Below, piece after piece: positions 9,096 through 15,828 of a stretch of DNA of 42,636 bases. Each line of letters begins with the position of its first letter. Position 1 is the first letter of the stretch. Made by a program: the position numbers and the translations under genes. The notes beneath the pieces are model-generated. The model saw nothing but the letters and a program-made list of their open reading frames with translations, searched no databases and had not been told where the DNA came from. This DNA comes from Bacillota bacterium (GTDB taxonomy: Bacteria > Bacillota > UBA4882 > UBA8346), in assembly GCA_023436305.1 (NCBI GenBank), contig JAEZJQ010000034.1, forward strand, positions 1 through 42,636. Direction: 5' to 3'.

Positions 9096-9173
9096 CACTT
9101 CTTTTCAATAACTAAAATCGCTATATGTTGCATAAATATGCTTCGAAAATCGATTATCCGCACAGACTCCTAG
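9076..9173 (+). repeat. Small inverted-repeat element, copy 1 (MITE-like)
   Basis: A 98-bp unit bounded by CTAG. The left end reads CTAGGAGTCAGTGCGAGTAA and the reverse complement of the right end CTAGGAGTCTGTGCGGATAA, giving about 19-bp imperfect terminal inverted repeats. A second copy lies in the opposite orientation at 29755-29871. The copies share both ends and the internal block AAATATGCTTCGAAAA (9133-9148 here). The palindromic CTAG may itself be the target duplication. It supplies the stop codon of the glycerate kinase and could act as an operon-ending hairpin. Confidence 0.8.
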
Positions 9174-9290
9174 CAGTGCATAAACGAACCAGGAGTTGTT
9201 TTTGTGGAAAGTAGAAAATGGCTTGAGATAATTTATATTCTTGGCTTGGATAAATATGCAACGTTACCGAATCTAACCAGTAATATTCGA

Positions 9291-9494
9291 TTATTTTATA
9301 CCGGTTTTTATTCTTTCAAACTTGGTTTTTCCATTGAGTATTTCTTCGAGGGCAAGTGTAACGGCTTTAGTCGGAAGCTCCTCACTCGCTTTCCTGTATT
9401 CAATAATTTGGCGCGCCCGTTTCGCTGCAAGGGTTGCCAGTGTATATCGATTGTCGACATGTTTTAAAAGATTGTCTAATGGTGGGTGAATCAT
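9291..9494 (-). CDS. rpoZ: DNA-directed RNA polymerase omega subunit
   Basis: A 67-residue protein that begins MIHPPLDNLLKHVDNRYTLA and continues ATLAAKRARQIIEY, the conserved omega core in which the RYTL/AAKRARQI helix contacts the beta-prime subunit. An AGAGGG ribosome binding site lies 6 bases ahead of the ATG. In most Bacillota rpoZ sits between gmk and coaBC/priA; here it stands alone, 27 bases downstream of a nitronate monooxygenase on the same strand, and is probably co-transcribed with it. The Lys-rich tail and short length are normal for omega. Confidence 0.85.
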   Translation of the reverse strand: MIHPPLDNLLKHVDNRYTLATLAAKRARQIIEYRKASEELPTKAVTLALEEILNGKTKFERIKTGIK

Positions 9495-9521
9495 TATTTT
9501 CCCTCTTCTCGATAGTTTTGT

Positions 9522-10613
9522 TTAAATACTTCCGTTGGTCTGCGCATATTCGTTTAATAAAGTATCGAACAAATTTTTCACTGAAACAATCTCGGTGGAA
9601 CGGTACGCATTTGCTCCCGAAAAAGCAAATCCGTGATTTAGCTTTCCCCGGCAGGCATTAATTAAAGCAAGCGCAATACAGTAGGGGCTATTTTTATAAT
9701 CACAAGTTGTAATACAGTGATAAGGGCATCGGAAAGGTTTCTTTTTGCCTAAATCGACATCAGTGATAAATTTGTTTTTTATTGCTCTTCCCAATAAACC
9801 AACCGGACTTTTGATTATTACCAGATCCTCTTGTTTTAAATCAAGAAAAGTCTTTTTAAACTCAATGGATGCATCGCATTCGTCGGTGGTAATAAAACGG
9901 GTAGCCATCTGCACTCCGGAGGCTCCTAATTGTAAAAATCGATGGATATCCGCACCGGTGTAGACGCCTCCGGCTGCAATTACCGGAATTGGTTTTCGAT
10001 ATTTTTTTTCGAAAATATTTACTTCGGCTATCACTTGCGGGATCAAGTTCTCCAGTGAATATTCGGGGTCGATTATCTGGTCCTTTTTAAATCCCAAATG
10101 TCCGCCTGCCAATGGCCCTTCGACAACGACGGCATCGGGGATGTAATTATATCTTTCAATCCATTTTTTAAAAATAATCCCGGCTGCCCGTGCTGATGAT
10201 ACAATCGGAACCAGTTTGGTTTTTTTATTTTCCCCTAAGAACTGGGGGAGATTCAGTGGAAGTCCTGCACCGGAAAAAATGACATCGACGCCTTCCTCAA
10301 TTGAGGTACGAGCCATATCGGCAAAATTGGATAATGCCACCATGATATTGACACCGAGAATTCCTTTGGTTGATTCACGGGCTTTTCTTAATTCTTTCTT
10401 TAACGCTCTAATGTTTGCCGCTAAAAAATTGGTAGCGGAATCAGGTTCCAGTATTCCAATACCGGCAGTCGCAATCACTCCAATCCCACCTTCATTGGCA
10501 ACAGCAGACGCCAAACCGGACAGGGAAATCCCAATCCCCATTCCTCCTTGAATTATCGGTAGCTTCGTAGTTAAATCTCCGATGCTAAAACCCTTAATGG
10601 GATTAAATTGCAT
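9522..10613 (-). CDS. Nitronate monooxygenase / 2-nitropropane dioxygenase family flavoprotein
   Basis: A 363-residue FMN-dependent TIM-barrel oxidoreductase. Typical blocks are LPIIQGGMGIGISLSGLASA at the N-terminus, FSGAGLPLNLP, the catalytic-region VVVEGPLAGGHLGF, the phosphate-binding IPVIAAGGVYTGADIHRFL and GASGVQMATRFITTDEC. The Cys-rich C-terminal segment (CPYHCITTCDYKNSPYC) is common in the anaerobe branch of the family. Family members oxidise alkyl nitronates or act as FabK-like enoyl reductases; this long Cys-containing type has no settled substrate. An AACGGAGGA ribosome binding site precedes the ATG. The flanking small broken gene (upstream) and rpoZ (downstream) share its strand. 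Confidence 0.88.
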   Translation of the reverse strand: MQFNPIKGFSIGDLTTKLPIIQGGMGIGISLSGLASAVANEGGIGVIATAGIGILEPDSATNFLAANIRALKKELRKARESTKGILGVNIMVALSNFADMARTSIEEGVDVIFSGAGLPLNLPQFLGENKKTKLVPIVSSARAAGIIFKKWIERYNYIPDAVVVEGPLAGGHLGFKKDQIIDPEYSLENLIPQVIAEVNIFEKKYRKPIPVIAAGGVYTGADIHRFLQLGASGVQMATRFITTDECDASIEFKKTFLDLKQEDLVIIKSPVGLLGRAIKNKFITDVDLGKKKPFRCPYHCITTCDYKNSPYCIALALINACRGKLNHGFAFSGANAYRSTEIVSVKNLFDTLLNEYAQTNGSI

Positions 10614-10634
10614 AATAGTTCCTCCGTTTTTTTA

Positions 10635-11044
10635 TTATATCACATCATCACAAGGCTGAGCGTTTAACGACTCTACCGTAGGAGTTTTTACCGTCCAATA
10701 TTTATCAACATTTATACCGTTGCTCTTCGCGAATTCTTTTACCTCCATAAAAATCGTCTTGGGTATTATCATGTGGAACTCATAACCGCTTCTGCCAAAT
10801 GTCTTCCATCTTTCAATCATCTGAGTTTCATTCATTGAATCATTGGTCACTACCTCACATAACGTAGTCTTATCATCAAAGTAGCCGATAAATCGGGGGT
10901 GTAACCTCCAACCCTGGTGGGTTGCCCCTGGATATAGTTTTTTAGATTTACTTTGATATCGGTATAACCCAGTTTTCGGTAGTTGATTGCCTGAGTGATG
11001 AGCAGTCTGTTATGAAGATTATGTTCTTCTTGAATTTTTGCCAT
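10635..11044 (-). pseudogene. Small conserved-type protein split by a -1 frameshift
   Basis: Two overlapping frames read as one protein. The first part starts at ATG 11044 (GGAGG eight bases before; MAKIQEEHNLHNRLLITQAI) and runs through GGYTPDLSAT before reaching a stop near 10851. The second frame continues naturally from there as FDDKTTLCEVVTNDSMNETQ and EFHMIIPKTIFMEVKEFAK. Adding one A to the AAA at 10878-10880 (plus strand) would join them into about 137 residues. The joined PD...E layout loosely recalls a nuclease-like fold, but no function is assigned. Separate small genes are possible because GTG 10850 overlaps the first stop. Confidence 0.6.
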
Positions 11045-11111
11045 CATCATATCCTCCATAGTTTATAATTGATTTCATTGAAAATTTTTGGTTGATTGCT
11101 TTAATCTTGGT

Positions 11112-11774
11112 TTATCCGGTTTCATCATTAATAATTTTGATATCAAGATCGTTGCATTGGATTCCAAGCGCCTGCAGATTGTAAACAATCAAAGGAAAGG
11201 TAAATTCGACCAAATCAACTGAGTTATCGTCTTGAAGCCAGTTGATGATGAGCGAATAAATCGATCCGGTGAAAAGAATTGCCGCCGCTTTGGCATTGGG
11301 CGCGCGAATGGCTCTTTTTTGAAGTAACTTGATAAATATTTCCTCGAAAATAAGGGAAATTTTTTGATGATTGGCGGTTCTTTTCTTTTCAAAATGCGGA
11401 TTTAAACCAACCGAGCCGATCAGCATTATCCTGGCAAGTTCCTTGTTCTTTTGGAATGTCCGTAAAGAAAGAGTAATCGCCTTCGAAATGCTTTTTACAA
11501 TATTATCCGCATTATCCATCATCGTATTCACCGCATCTTGTAAGACGCAGAGATAGGTATTGATCATTTCATCATAAAGAATCTCAAATAATTCTTCCTT
11601 ATTATTGAAATAAAAATAGAATGACCCGGTGGAAATACCTGATTTATCAAGTATATCCCTTACTTTCGTATTGAAATATCCTTTTTGGGCAAAAACGCTA
11701 GCGGCAGTGTCCAGTATATGCCGCCTTTTGGCGTCTTTTTGTTCCTGGATATACTTTGGAGTCCGATAGGGCAT
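11112..11774 (-). CDS. TetR/AcrR family transcriptional regulator
   Basis: A 220-residue regulator starting at ATG 11774 (MPYRTPKYIQEQKDAKRRHI), chosen because GAAAGGAAA precedes it at normal spacing. The helix-turn-helix (about residues 15-60) has the TetR pattern ILDTAASVFAQKGYFNTKVRDI then SGISTGSFYFYFNNKEELF. The helical C-terminal half would bind an inducer and mediate dimerisation. It is transcribed away from the MerR gene at 11938, with a shared upstream region of about 160 bases, and towards the broken gene and monooxygenase. It could regulate that minus-strand group, but no operator was identified. Confidence 0.9.
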   Translation of the reverse strand: MPYRTPKYIQEQKDAKRRHILDTAASVFAQKGYFNTKVRDILDKSGISTGSFYFYFNNKEELFEILYDEMINTYLCVLQDAVNTMMDNADNIVKSISKAITLSLRTFQKNKELARIMLIGSVGLNPHFEKKRTANHQKISLIFEEIFIKLLQKRAIRAPNAKAAAILFTGSIYSLIINWLQDDNSVDLVEFTFPLIVYNLQALGIQCNDLDIKIINDETG

Positions 11775-11888
11775 TTTGTATTTCCTTTCAAGTGTAGAAC
11801 GAAAGTTCATTCTATGTTTAATTATATACCAATATTTCAAATAAACAAGAGCTAATAAATTCTAAAGAGGACAAATTTCAAATTTAGC

Positions 11889-11919
11889 TTGACTCTCACG
11901 TGACGTTATGGTTTATGAT
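11889..11919 (+). promoter_or_regulatory. MerR-type promoter with 19-bp spacer and operator
   Basis: TTGACT (11889-11894) and TATGAT (11914-11919) are separated by 19 bases, the over-long spacer typical of MerR-family activated promoters. Inside is an imperfect inverted repeat, ACTCTCACG (11892-11900) against CGTTATGGT (11904-11912). It sits directly ahead of the MerR/TipAS gene and is probably autoregulated. Confidence 0.7.
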
Positions 11920-11937
11920 GAGGGTGGAGGTGATCAG

Positions 11938-12705
11938 ATGGCTTTGAAAGTGAAGGAAGTGGCCGGATTGGTGGGAGTAAGCGTACGCACCCTCCATCAT
12001 TACGACCAGATTGGACTCTTAGTCCCTGAGTCTGTAAGCCCGGCCGGATATAGACTCTACACTGACTGCAATCTGGAAAGACTGCAGCAAATCCTGTTCT
12101 TCAAAGAAATCGGTTTTAACCTTCATGAGATTAAAAAAATCCTGGACAGTCCCGGTTTTAATCGCCGGAGCGCGCTTTATAACCACCGGGAATTGTTATT
12201 GGAAAAAAAGCACCGGATCGAGGAGATCATTCGAACGGTGGAGAAGACAATCGATTCAATGGAAGGAGAGATTATCATGGACAAAAAGGACATGTTTTCA
12301 GGTTTTGATATGAGTGAGATCGAAAAGCACCAGGCCCAATATGCCGAAGAAACCAGACAAAAGTATGGAAATTCGGATGCATATCAGGAAAGCACAAAAA
12401 AAACCGCCAAGTATACGAAGGAAGATTGGGCGAAGATCATGGGGGAAGCAGACCGGATCTATCAAAACATTGCAACGTTGATGGATAAGGGGGCCGCCGA
12501 TCCGGAGGTCCAAAAAGCGGTGGGAGAATGGCGGCAGCATATCACCGACAACTTCTATAACTGTACCTTGGAAATTTTCCGGGGCCTTGGCGATATGTAT
12601 GTGGAGGATCACCGCTTTACCGAAAATATCGATAAAGTTAAACCGGGCCTGGCCGCTTTCTTACGGGAAGCGATGCATGTTTACTGCGACAGCAGAGAGT
12701 TATGA
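11938..12705 (+). CDS. MerR family regulator with TipAS ligand-binding domain
   Basis: A 255-residue protein. Start ATG 11938 follows a near-perfect GGAGGTGATC ribosome binding site; the upstream ATG at 11908 would overlap the promoter. Residues 1-70 are the MerR winged helix (VKEVAGLVGVSVRTLHHYDQ, then IGLLVPESVSPAGYRLY), followed by a dimerisation coiled coil. Residues about 120-250 match the TipAS domain that binds thiopeptide or other antibiotics (QKYGNSDAYQESTKKTAKYT, FYNCTLEIFRGLGDMYVEDH, FLREAMHVYC). Mta/TipA-type proteins activate multidrug-efflux genes and their own promoter by untwisting a 19-bp spacer. No efflux gene lies next to it, and it has its own terminator, so it appears to act alone or in trans. 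Confidence 0.92.
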   Translation: MALKVKEVAGLVGVSVRTLHHYDQIGLLVPESVSPAGYRLYTDCNLERLQQILFFKEIGFNLHEIKKILDSPGFNRRSALYNHRELLLEKKHRIEEIIRTVEKTIDSMEGEIIMDKKDMFSGFDMSEIEKHQAQYAEETRQKYGNSDAYQESTKKTAKYTKEDWAKIMGEADRIYQNIATLMDKGAADPEVQKAVGEWRQHITDNFYNCTLEIFRGLGDMYVEDHRFTENIDKVKPGLAAFLREAMHVYCDSREL

Positions 12706-12708
12706 ACC

Positions 12709-12736
12709 AAGAACTCCGCCGATTGGCGGAGTTCTT
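12709..12736 (+). terminator. Strong intrinsic hairpin after the MerR gene
   Basis: A perfect 12-bp stem AAGAACTCCGCC/GGCGGAGTTCTT with a GATT loop begins three bases after the stop codon. The following T-tract is weak but the hairpin is very stable. Confidence 0.75.
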
Positions 12737-12876
12737 ATCGAAATATAATCCTTATTAAATTTACATTTAATGTACGTTCACCAATTCAAAGCATACAGAA
12801 TAAAAAGCATCTGCTGTTGACGATTTTTTTTATTTAGGAACCATGGGAGTTTTGCTAGGATGTAAATAAAAACTTA

Positions 12877-12905
12877 TTGACAAAGTGGGATTAAGTATGT
12901 AAACT
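12877..12905 (+). promoter_or_regulatory. Sigma-A type promoter for the riboswitch-ablAB transcript
   Basis: TTGACA (12877-12882), a 17-base spacer and TAAACT (12900-12905) lie in an AT-rich region about 85 bases upstream of the riboswitch. Transcription would start near 12912. Confidence 0.55.
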
Positions 12906-12991
12906 TTTATTATATAAAATTTACATACAATATTATACGATAATTTTAGCTCTTTAAAAATTTCATAATTCTATTATGCATTCTTCCTAAT

Positions 12992-13148
12992 ACGCTTAAT
13001 CTCTTCACGCGAAGAGAACGGGGGAACCAATCAAATGGGGTGAATGAATCTCGATGCATGTGCCGGGCTTAAATTTTGGCACAATATATGGAGATTCTAG
13101 GGTTACTTTGCAATCCGAATCCGTCAGCTAACTTCGTCAGCGTTGCCA
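12992..13148 (+). promoter_or_regulatory. ydaO-yuaA (cyclic di-AMP) riboswitch
   Basis: The leader carries the conserved ydaO blocks in order: CGCTTAATCTC, then AACGGGGGAACCAA with GGGGTGAAT (13018-13045), and AATCCGTCAGCTAAC with CG and GTCAGCGTT (13113-13144). The ends pair as P1 (ACGCT 12992-12996 with AGCGT 13139-13143), and a local hairpin TCTCTTC/GAAGAGA follows the first block. This class binds two c-di-AMP molecules and usually turns expression off when c-di-AMP is high. A terminator follows within 30 bases and ablA starts 76 bases after that, so it should control osmolyte synthesis. Recognition is by motif order, not covariance search. Confidence 0.9.
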
Positions 13149-13172
13149 GAGAGGATGAATTTGCGGTTTTTT

Positions 13173-13207
13173 AAAAACCATGGATTCCTCTTGTCCGTGG
13201 TTTTTTT
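13173..13207 (+). terminator. Riboswitch expression-platform terminator
   Basis: AAAAACCATGGA (13173-13184) pairs with TCCGTGGTTTTT (13194-13205), with one wobble pair, and is followed by a T-run. It lies between the riboswitch aptamer and ablA and fits a transcription-attenuation OFF switch. Confidence 0.85.
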
Positions 13208-13283
13208 ATTTATCCAAAAGAAAACGAACCAAGAATGAATAATTATCGGTTGTTTAACAAAATATTTTGAGAGGAGAGTTTGG

Positions 13284-14609
13284 ATGATAATTTATGAAGA
13301 GAAACAACAAAAAATTGCTAAAAGACTTGATTCTCAAGCGGAGATTTCCCATTGGAAAGACTGGAAATGGCAACTTCGAAATTCAATTAAAGACATCGCC
13401 CTTTTTGAAAAACTGACCGGGATCAGGTTTAATAAAACCGACCGGGATAAATTTGAAGCCACTATCGCCCGGTTTCCGCTGGAAATTACACCGTATTATT
13501 TGTCTTTGATTGAAACCGGGGATTATCAAAACGATCCCGTTTTCAAGCAGGCTTTTCCGGATCCGCGGGAATTAATCGTGCAAAACTGGGAGATGATGGA
13601 CCCTTTGGCCGAGGACCTGGACAGTCCCGCGCCGGGGATTACCCACCGCTATCCGGACCGGGTTTTATTCCATGTCAGTAATGTCTGTGCCATGTATTGC
13701 CGCCATTGTACCCGAAAGCGAAAAGTTGGGGATGTTGATTCCATTCCAGGCCGGGAAGAGCTTGAAAAAGGGCTTGACTATATCCGGAATAACCCTGTGG
13801 TTCGTGATGTGTTATTATCCGGCGGCGACCCGTTTTTATTGTCCGATGATTATCTTGATTGGCTGCTTACTGAACTCAGGCAAATTCCCCATGTGGAAGT
13901 GATCCGGATTGGAACCCGAACTCCGGTGGTCTTACCATACCGGATTACCGACAGTTTGGTGGGTGTGCTGAAGAAACACCATCCGCTTTGGGTCAACACC
14001 CATTTTAATCATCCCCGGGAGCTTACGCCATCGGCGGTGGAAGCTCTGCGGAGATTGGCTGATGCCGGGATTCCCTTGGGGAATCAAACCGTGCTTCTGT
14101 CCGGGGTGAATGATTGCCCTCGGATCATTAAAAAACTGGTGCATAAACTGGTTCAAAACCGGGTCCGGCCTTACTATTTATATCAGTGTGATCTTTCGGA
14201 AGGATTATCCCATTTCCGAACTCCGGTAGGGAAAGGCATCGAAATTTTGGAGAGCTTAATCGGACATACCAGTGGTTTTGCAGTCCCCACATACGTAATC
14301 GATGCCCCGGGTGGCGGGGGGAAGATTCCAGTTATGCCGAATTATCTAATTTCCTGGTCGGCTAATAAGGTAGTCTTGCGTAATTATGAAGGAATCATCT
14401 CCACTTATCAGGAGCCGGATCATTATGAGGCGGTTTTTTGCGACCGGAATTGTAAAGGTTGCCATTTGCAGTTGAAACTGGATAATACTGATGAAATTCA
14501 GGCGATTGGTATCGAGAGGTTGTTATCGGATTGGGATGAAATCAATGCTCTGGTTCCGGAGAATACGGAACGGATGGAACGGAGAAATGGTGATGGATCA
14601 AATTGTTAA
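13284..14609 (+). CDS. ablA: Lysine 2,3-aminomutase (radical SAM, PLP)
   Basis: A 441-residue radical-SAM enzyme converting L-alpha-lysine to L-beta-lysine. The [4Fe-4S] cysteines are C135, C139 and C142 in VCAMYCRHCTRKRKVG. The SAM/PLP barrel includes DVLLSGGDPFLLSD and IRIGTRTPVVLPYR. The PLP lysine is K347 in DAPGGGGKIPVMPNY, and the C-terminal Cys cluster FCDRNCKGC matches the zinc site of clostridial KamA. GAGAGGAGAG precedes the ATG. The next gene is a beta-lysine acetyltransferase overlapping by 17 bases, so the product is the osmolyte N-epsilon-acetyl-beta-lysine rather than lysine fermentation. Expression is governed by the upstream c-di-AMP riboswitch. Confidence 0.95.
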   Translation: MIIYEEKQQKIAKRLDSQAEISHWKDWKWQLRNSIKDIALFEKLTGIRFNKTDRDKFEATIARFPLEITPYYLSLIETGDYQNDPVFKQAFPDPRELIVQNWEMMDPLAEDLDSPAPGITHRYPDRVLFHVSNVCAMYCRHCTRKRKVGDVDSIPGREELEKGLDYIRNNPVVRDVLLSGGDPFLLSDDYLDWLLTELRQIPHVEVIRIGTRTPVVLPYRITDSLVGVLKKHHPLWVNTHFNHPRELTPSAVEALRRLADAGIPLGNQTVLLSGVNDCPRIIKKLVHKLVQNRVRPYYLYQCDLSEGLSHFRTPVGKGIEILESLIGHTSGFAVPTYVIDAPGGGGKIPVMPNYLISWSANKVVLRNYEGIISTYQEPDHYEAVFCDRNCKGCHLQLKLDNTDEIQAIGIERLLSDWDEINALVPENTERMERRNGDGSNC

Positions 14610-15435
14610 AATTGGCGGGAGTATTATTCAGCATGGCAAGCACAACAACCGCATTTATTTAATGAAATTGGACCCGCGTGATTCTCCCGGGATAATTGCC
14701 ACGATGGATGCCTTGGCGATTCAAAACGGCTATTCCAAGATTTTTGCCAAGATTTTCACCCATGACGCGGAACCGTTTTTAAATTGCCGATACACCGTCG
14801 AGGCGAGAGTCCCCGGCAGCTATCGGGGTAATGAGCTACTATTTTTAGCCAAGTATTTCGACAATGACCGAAAAACAACGCCAGTGGACCAACTGCGGGA
14901 AATAAAGCGGGTGATTGGTAAAAATGGTATGTATATGCAGGAAACAATCTTTTTGGACGACCGTTTTCAATTTCAAAAGCTCACCACCGAAGACATCGTT
15001 GCGATGGCCGCGTTGTACCGTGAAGTATTTGCAAGCTATCCTTTTCCGATTTATGAATCGGAGTATTTGCGGGAAACCATGCGAGCAAATACAGTTTATT
15101 TTGGAATTTGGGCTCAAAAAAGGCTGGTGGCGCTGGCTTCGGCGGAGATGGACATCGACGCCGGGCTGGTAGAGATGACTGATTTTGCGGTATTGCCGGA
15201 ATATAGGGGCAACGGGTTGGCCTTGTTTTTATTAAAACAGATGGAAGAAGAGATGAGGCTCAGAGGTATCAAAACAGCATATACAATTGCCCGTTTGCAA
15301 TCTCCGGGAATGAATCTCACCTTTTCCAAGGCTGATTATAAATATAGCGGAACTTTAATTAATAATACCAACATTTGCGGCAATCTGGAAAGCATGAATG
15401 TTTGGTATAAAAAACTTCGAGATAATGGGATGTAA
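14593..15435 (+). CDS. ablB: Beta-lysine N6-acetyltransferase (GNAT)
   Basis: A 280-residue acetyltransferase. ATG 14593 is preferred because GGAG lies eight bases upstream; the frame is open much further back inside ablA. The N-terminal half (HGKHNNRIYLMKLDPRD) is typical of AblB. The C-terminal half is a GNAT domain (about residues 125-275) with FAVLPEYRGNGLALFLLKQM as the acetyl-CoA loop and NICGNLESMNVWYKKL near the end. It transfers acetyl from acetyl-CoA to the side-chain amine of beta-lysine, giving a compatible solute known from methanogens and some Bacillota. Overlap with ablA implies coupled translation. Confidence 0.93.
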   Translation: MDQIVKIGGSIIQHGKHNNRIYLMKLDPRDSPGIIATMDALAIQNGYSKIFAKIFTHDAEPFLNCRYTVEARVPGSYRGNELLFLAKYFDNDRKTTPVDQLREIKRVIGKNGMYMQETIFLDDRFQFQKLTTEDIVAMAALYREVFASYPFPIYESEYLRETMRANTVYFGIWAQKRLVALASAEMDIDAGLVEMTDFAVLPEYRGNGLALFLLKQMEEEMRLRGIKTAYTIARLQSPGMNLTFSKADYKYSGTLINNTNICGNLESMNVWYKKLRDNGM

Positions 15436-15507
15436 CGGTAACGCTCATTTTCGTGGTGAACCGGAATCGAGCCATTTCATGATCATTGTAAAGAAATTGT
15501 TTACCGC

Positions 15508-15537
15508 TTGACAGAACCGGTATCAAAAGTATATACT
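15508..15537 (+). promoter_or_regulatory. Promoter of the SCIFF peptide gene
   Basis: TTGACA (15508-15513), an 18-base spacer and TATACT (15532-15537) make a near-consensus sigma-A promoter about 49 bases ahead of the SCIFF start codon. Confidence 0.75.
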
Positions 15538-15585
15538 ATTCATGCAAAGTTCGCATGATTTCCTTTCATTTTGGAGGTAAAAAGT

Positions 15586-15723
15586 ATGAAATTGATTAAA
15601 CCCGTTATTCAAGGAAAATTGGCGAATACCATTACCACCGGGGGCTGTGGCGAGTGCAAGAATTCCTGCCAATCAGCGTGCAAAACTTCCTGCACGGTGG
15701 GGAATCAGGTTTGCCAGAAATAA
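15586..15723 (+). CDS. SCIFF ranthipeptide precursor (six-cysteine peptide)
   Basis: A 45-residue peptide with an ideal ribosome binding site (GGAGG, 15573-15577). The C-terminal core contains six cysteines (C21, C24, C28, C32, C36, C43) in GGCGECKNSCQSACKTSCTV followed by GNQVCQK, which matches the nearly invariant SCIFF core of clostridia. The leader (MKLIKPVIQGKLANTITTGG) is hydrophobic/basic. SCIFF peptides receive a thioether between a Cys sulfur and a Thr side chain, made by the cognate radical-SAM enzyme, here encoded 105 bases downstream. Its biological role remains unsettled in general. A hairpin just after the stop may favour peptide over maturase expression. Confidence 0.95.
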   Translation: MKLIKPVIQGKLANTITTGGCGECKNSCQSACKTSCTVGNQVCQK

Positions 15724-15730
15724 CTAAATA

Positions 15731-15746
15731 TTGCGCGCGTGCGCAA
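15731..15746 (+). promoter_or_regulatory. Hairpin between SCIFF and maturase genes
   Basis: TTGCGC/GCGCAA with a GCGT loop starts seven bases after the SCIFF stop codon. No T-tract follows, so partial termination or 3' end stabilisation is more likely than full termination. Confidence 0.4.
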
Positions 15747-15828
15747 AATCATTGATGAACCATAAGCTATGGATTTCTAGCGGCTGCTACGAAACCGTGG
15801 CTTTTGTTCTTTTTGGGGAGCGGTGGAT

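Noticed and set aside
9204..9467. 87-codon plus-strand frame
   Set aside because: It is mostly antisense to rpoZ, which is clearly real, and has no family features.
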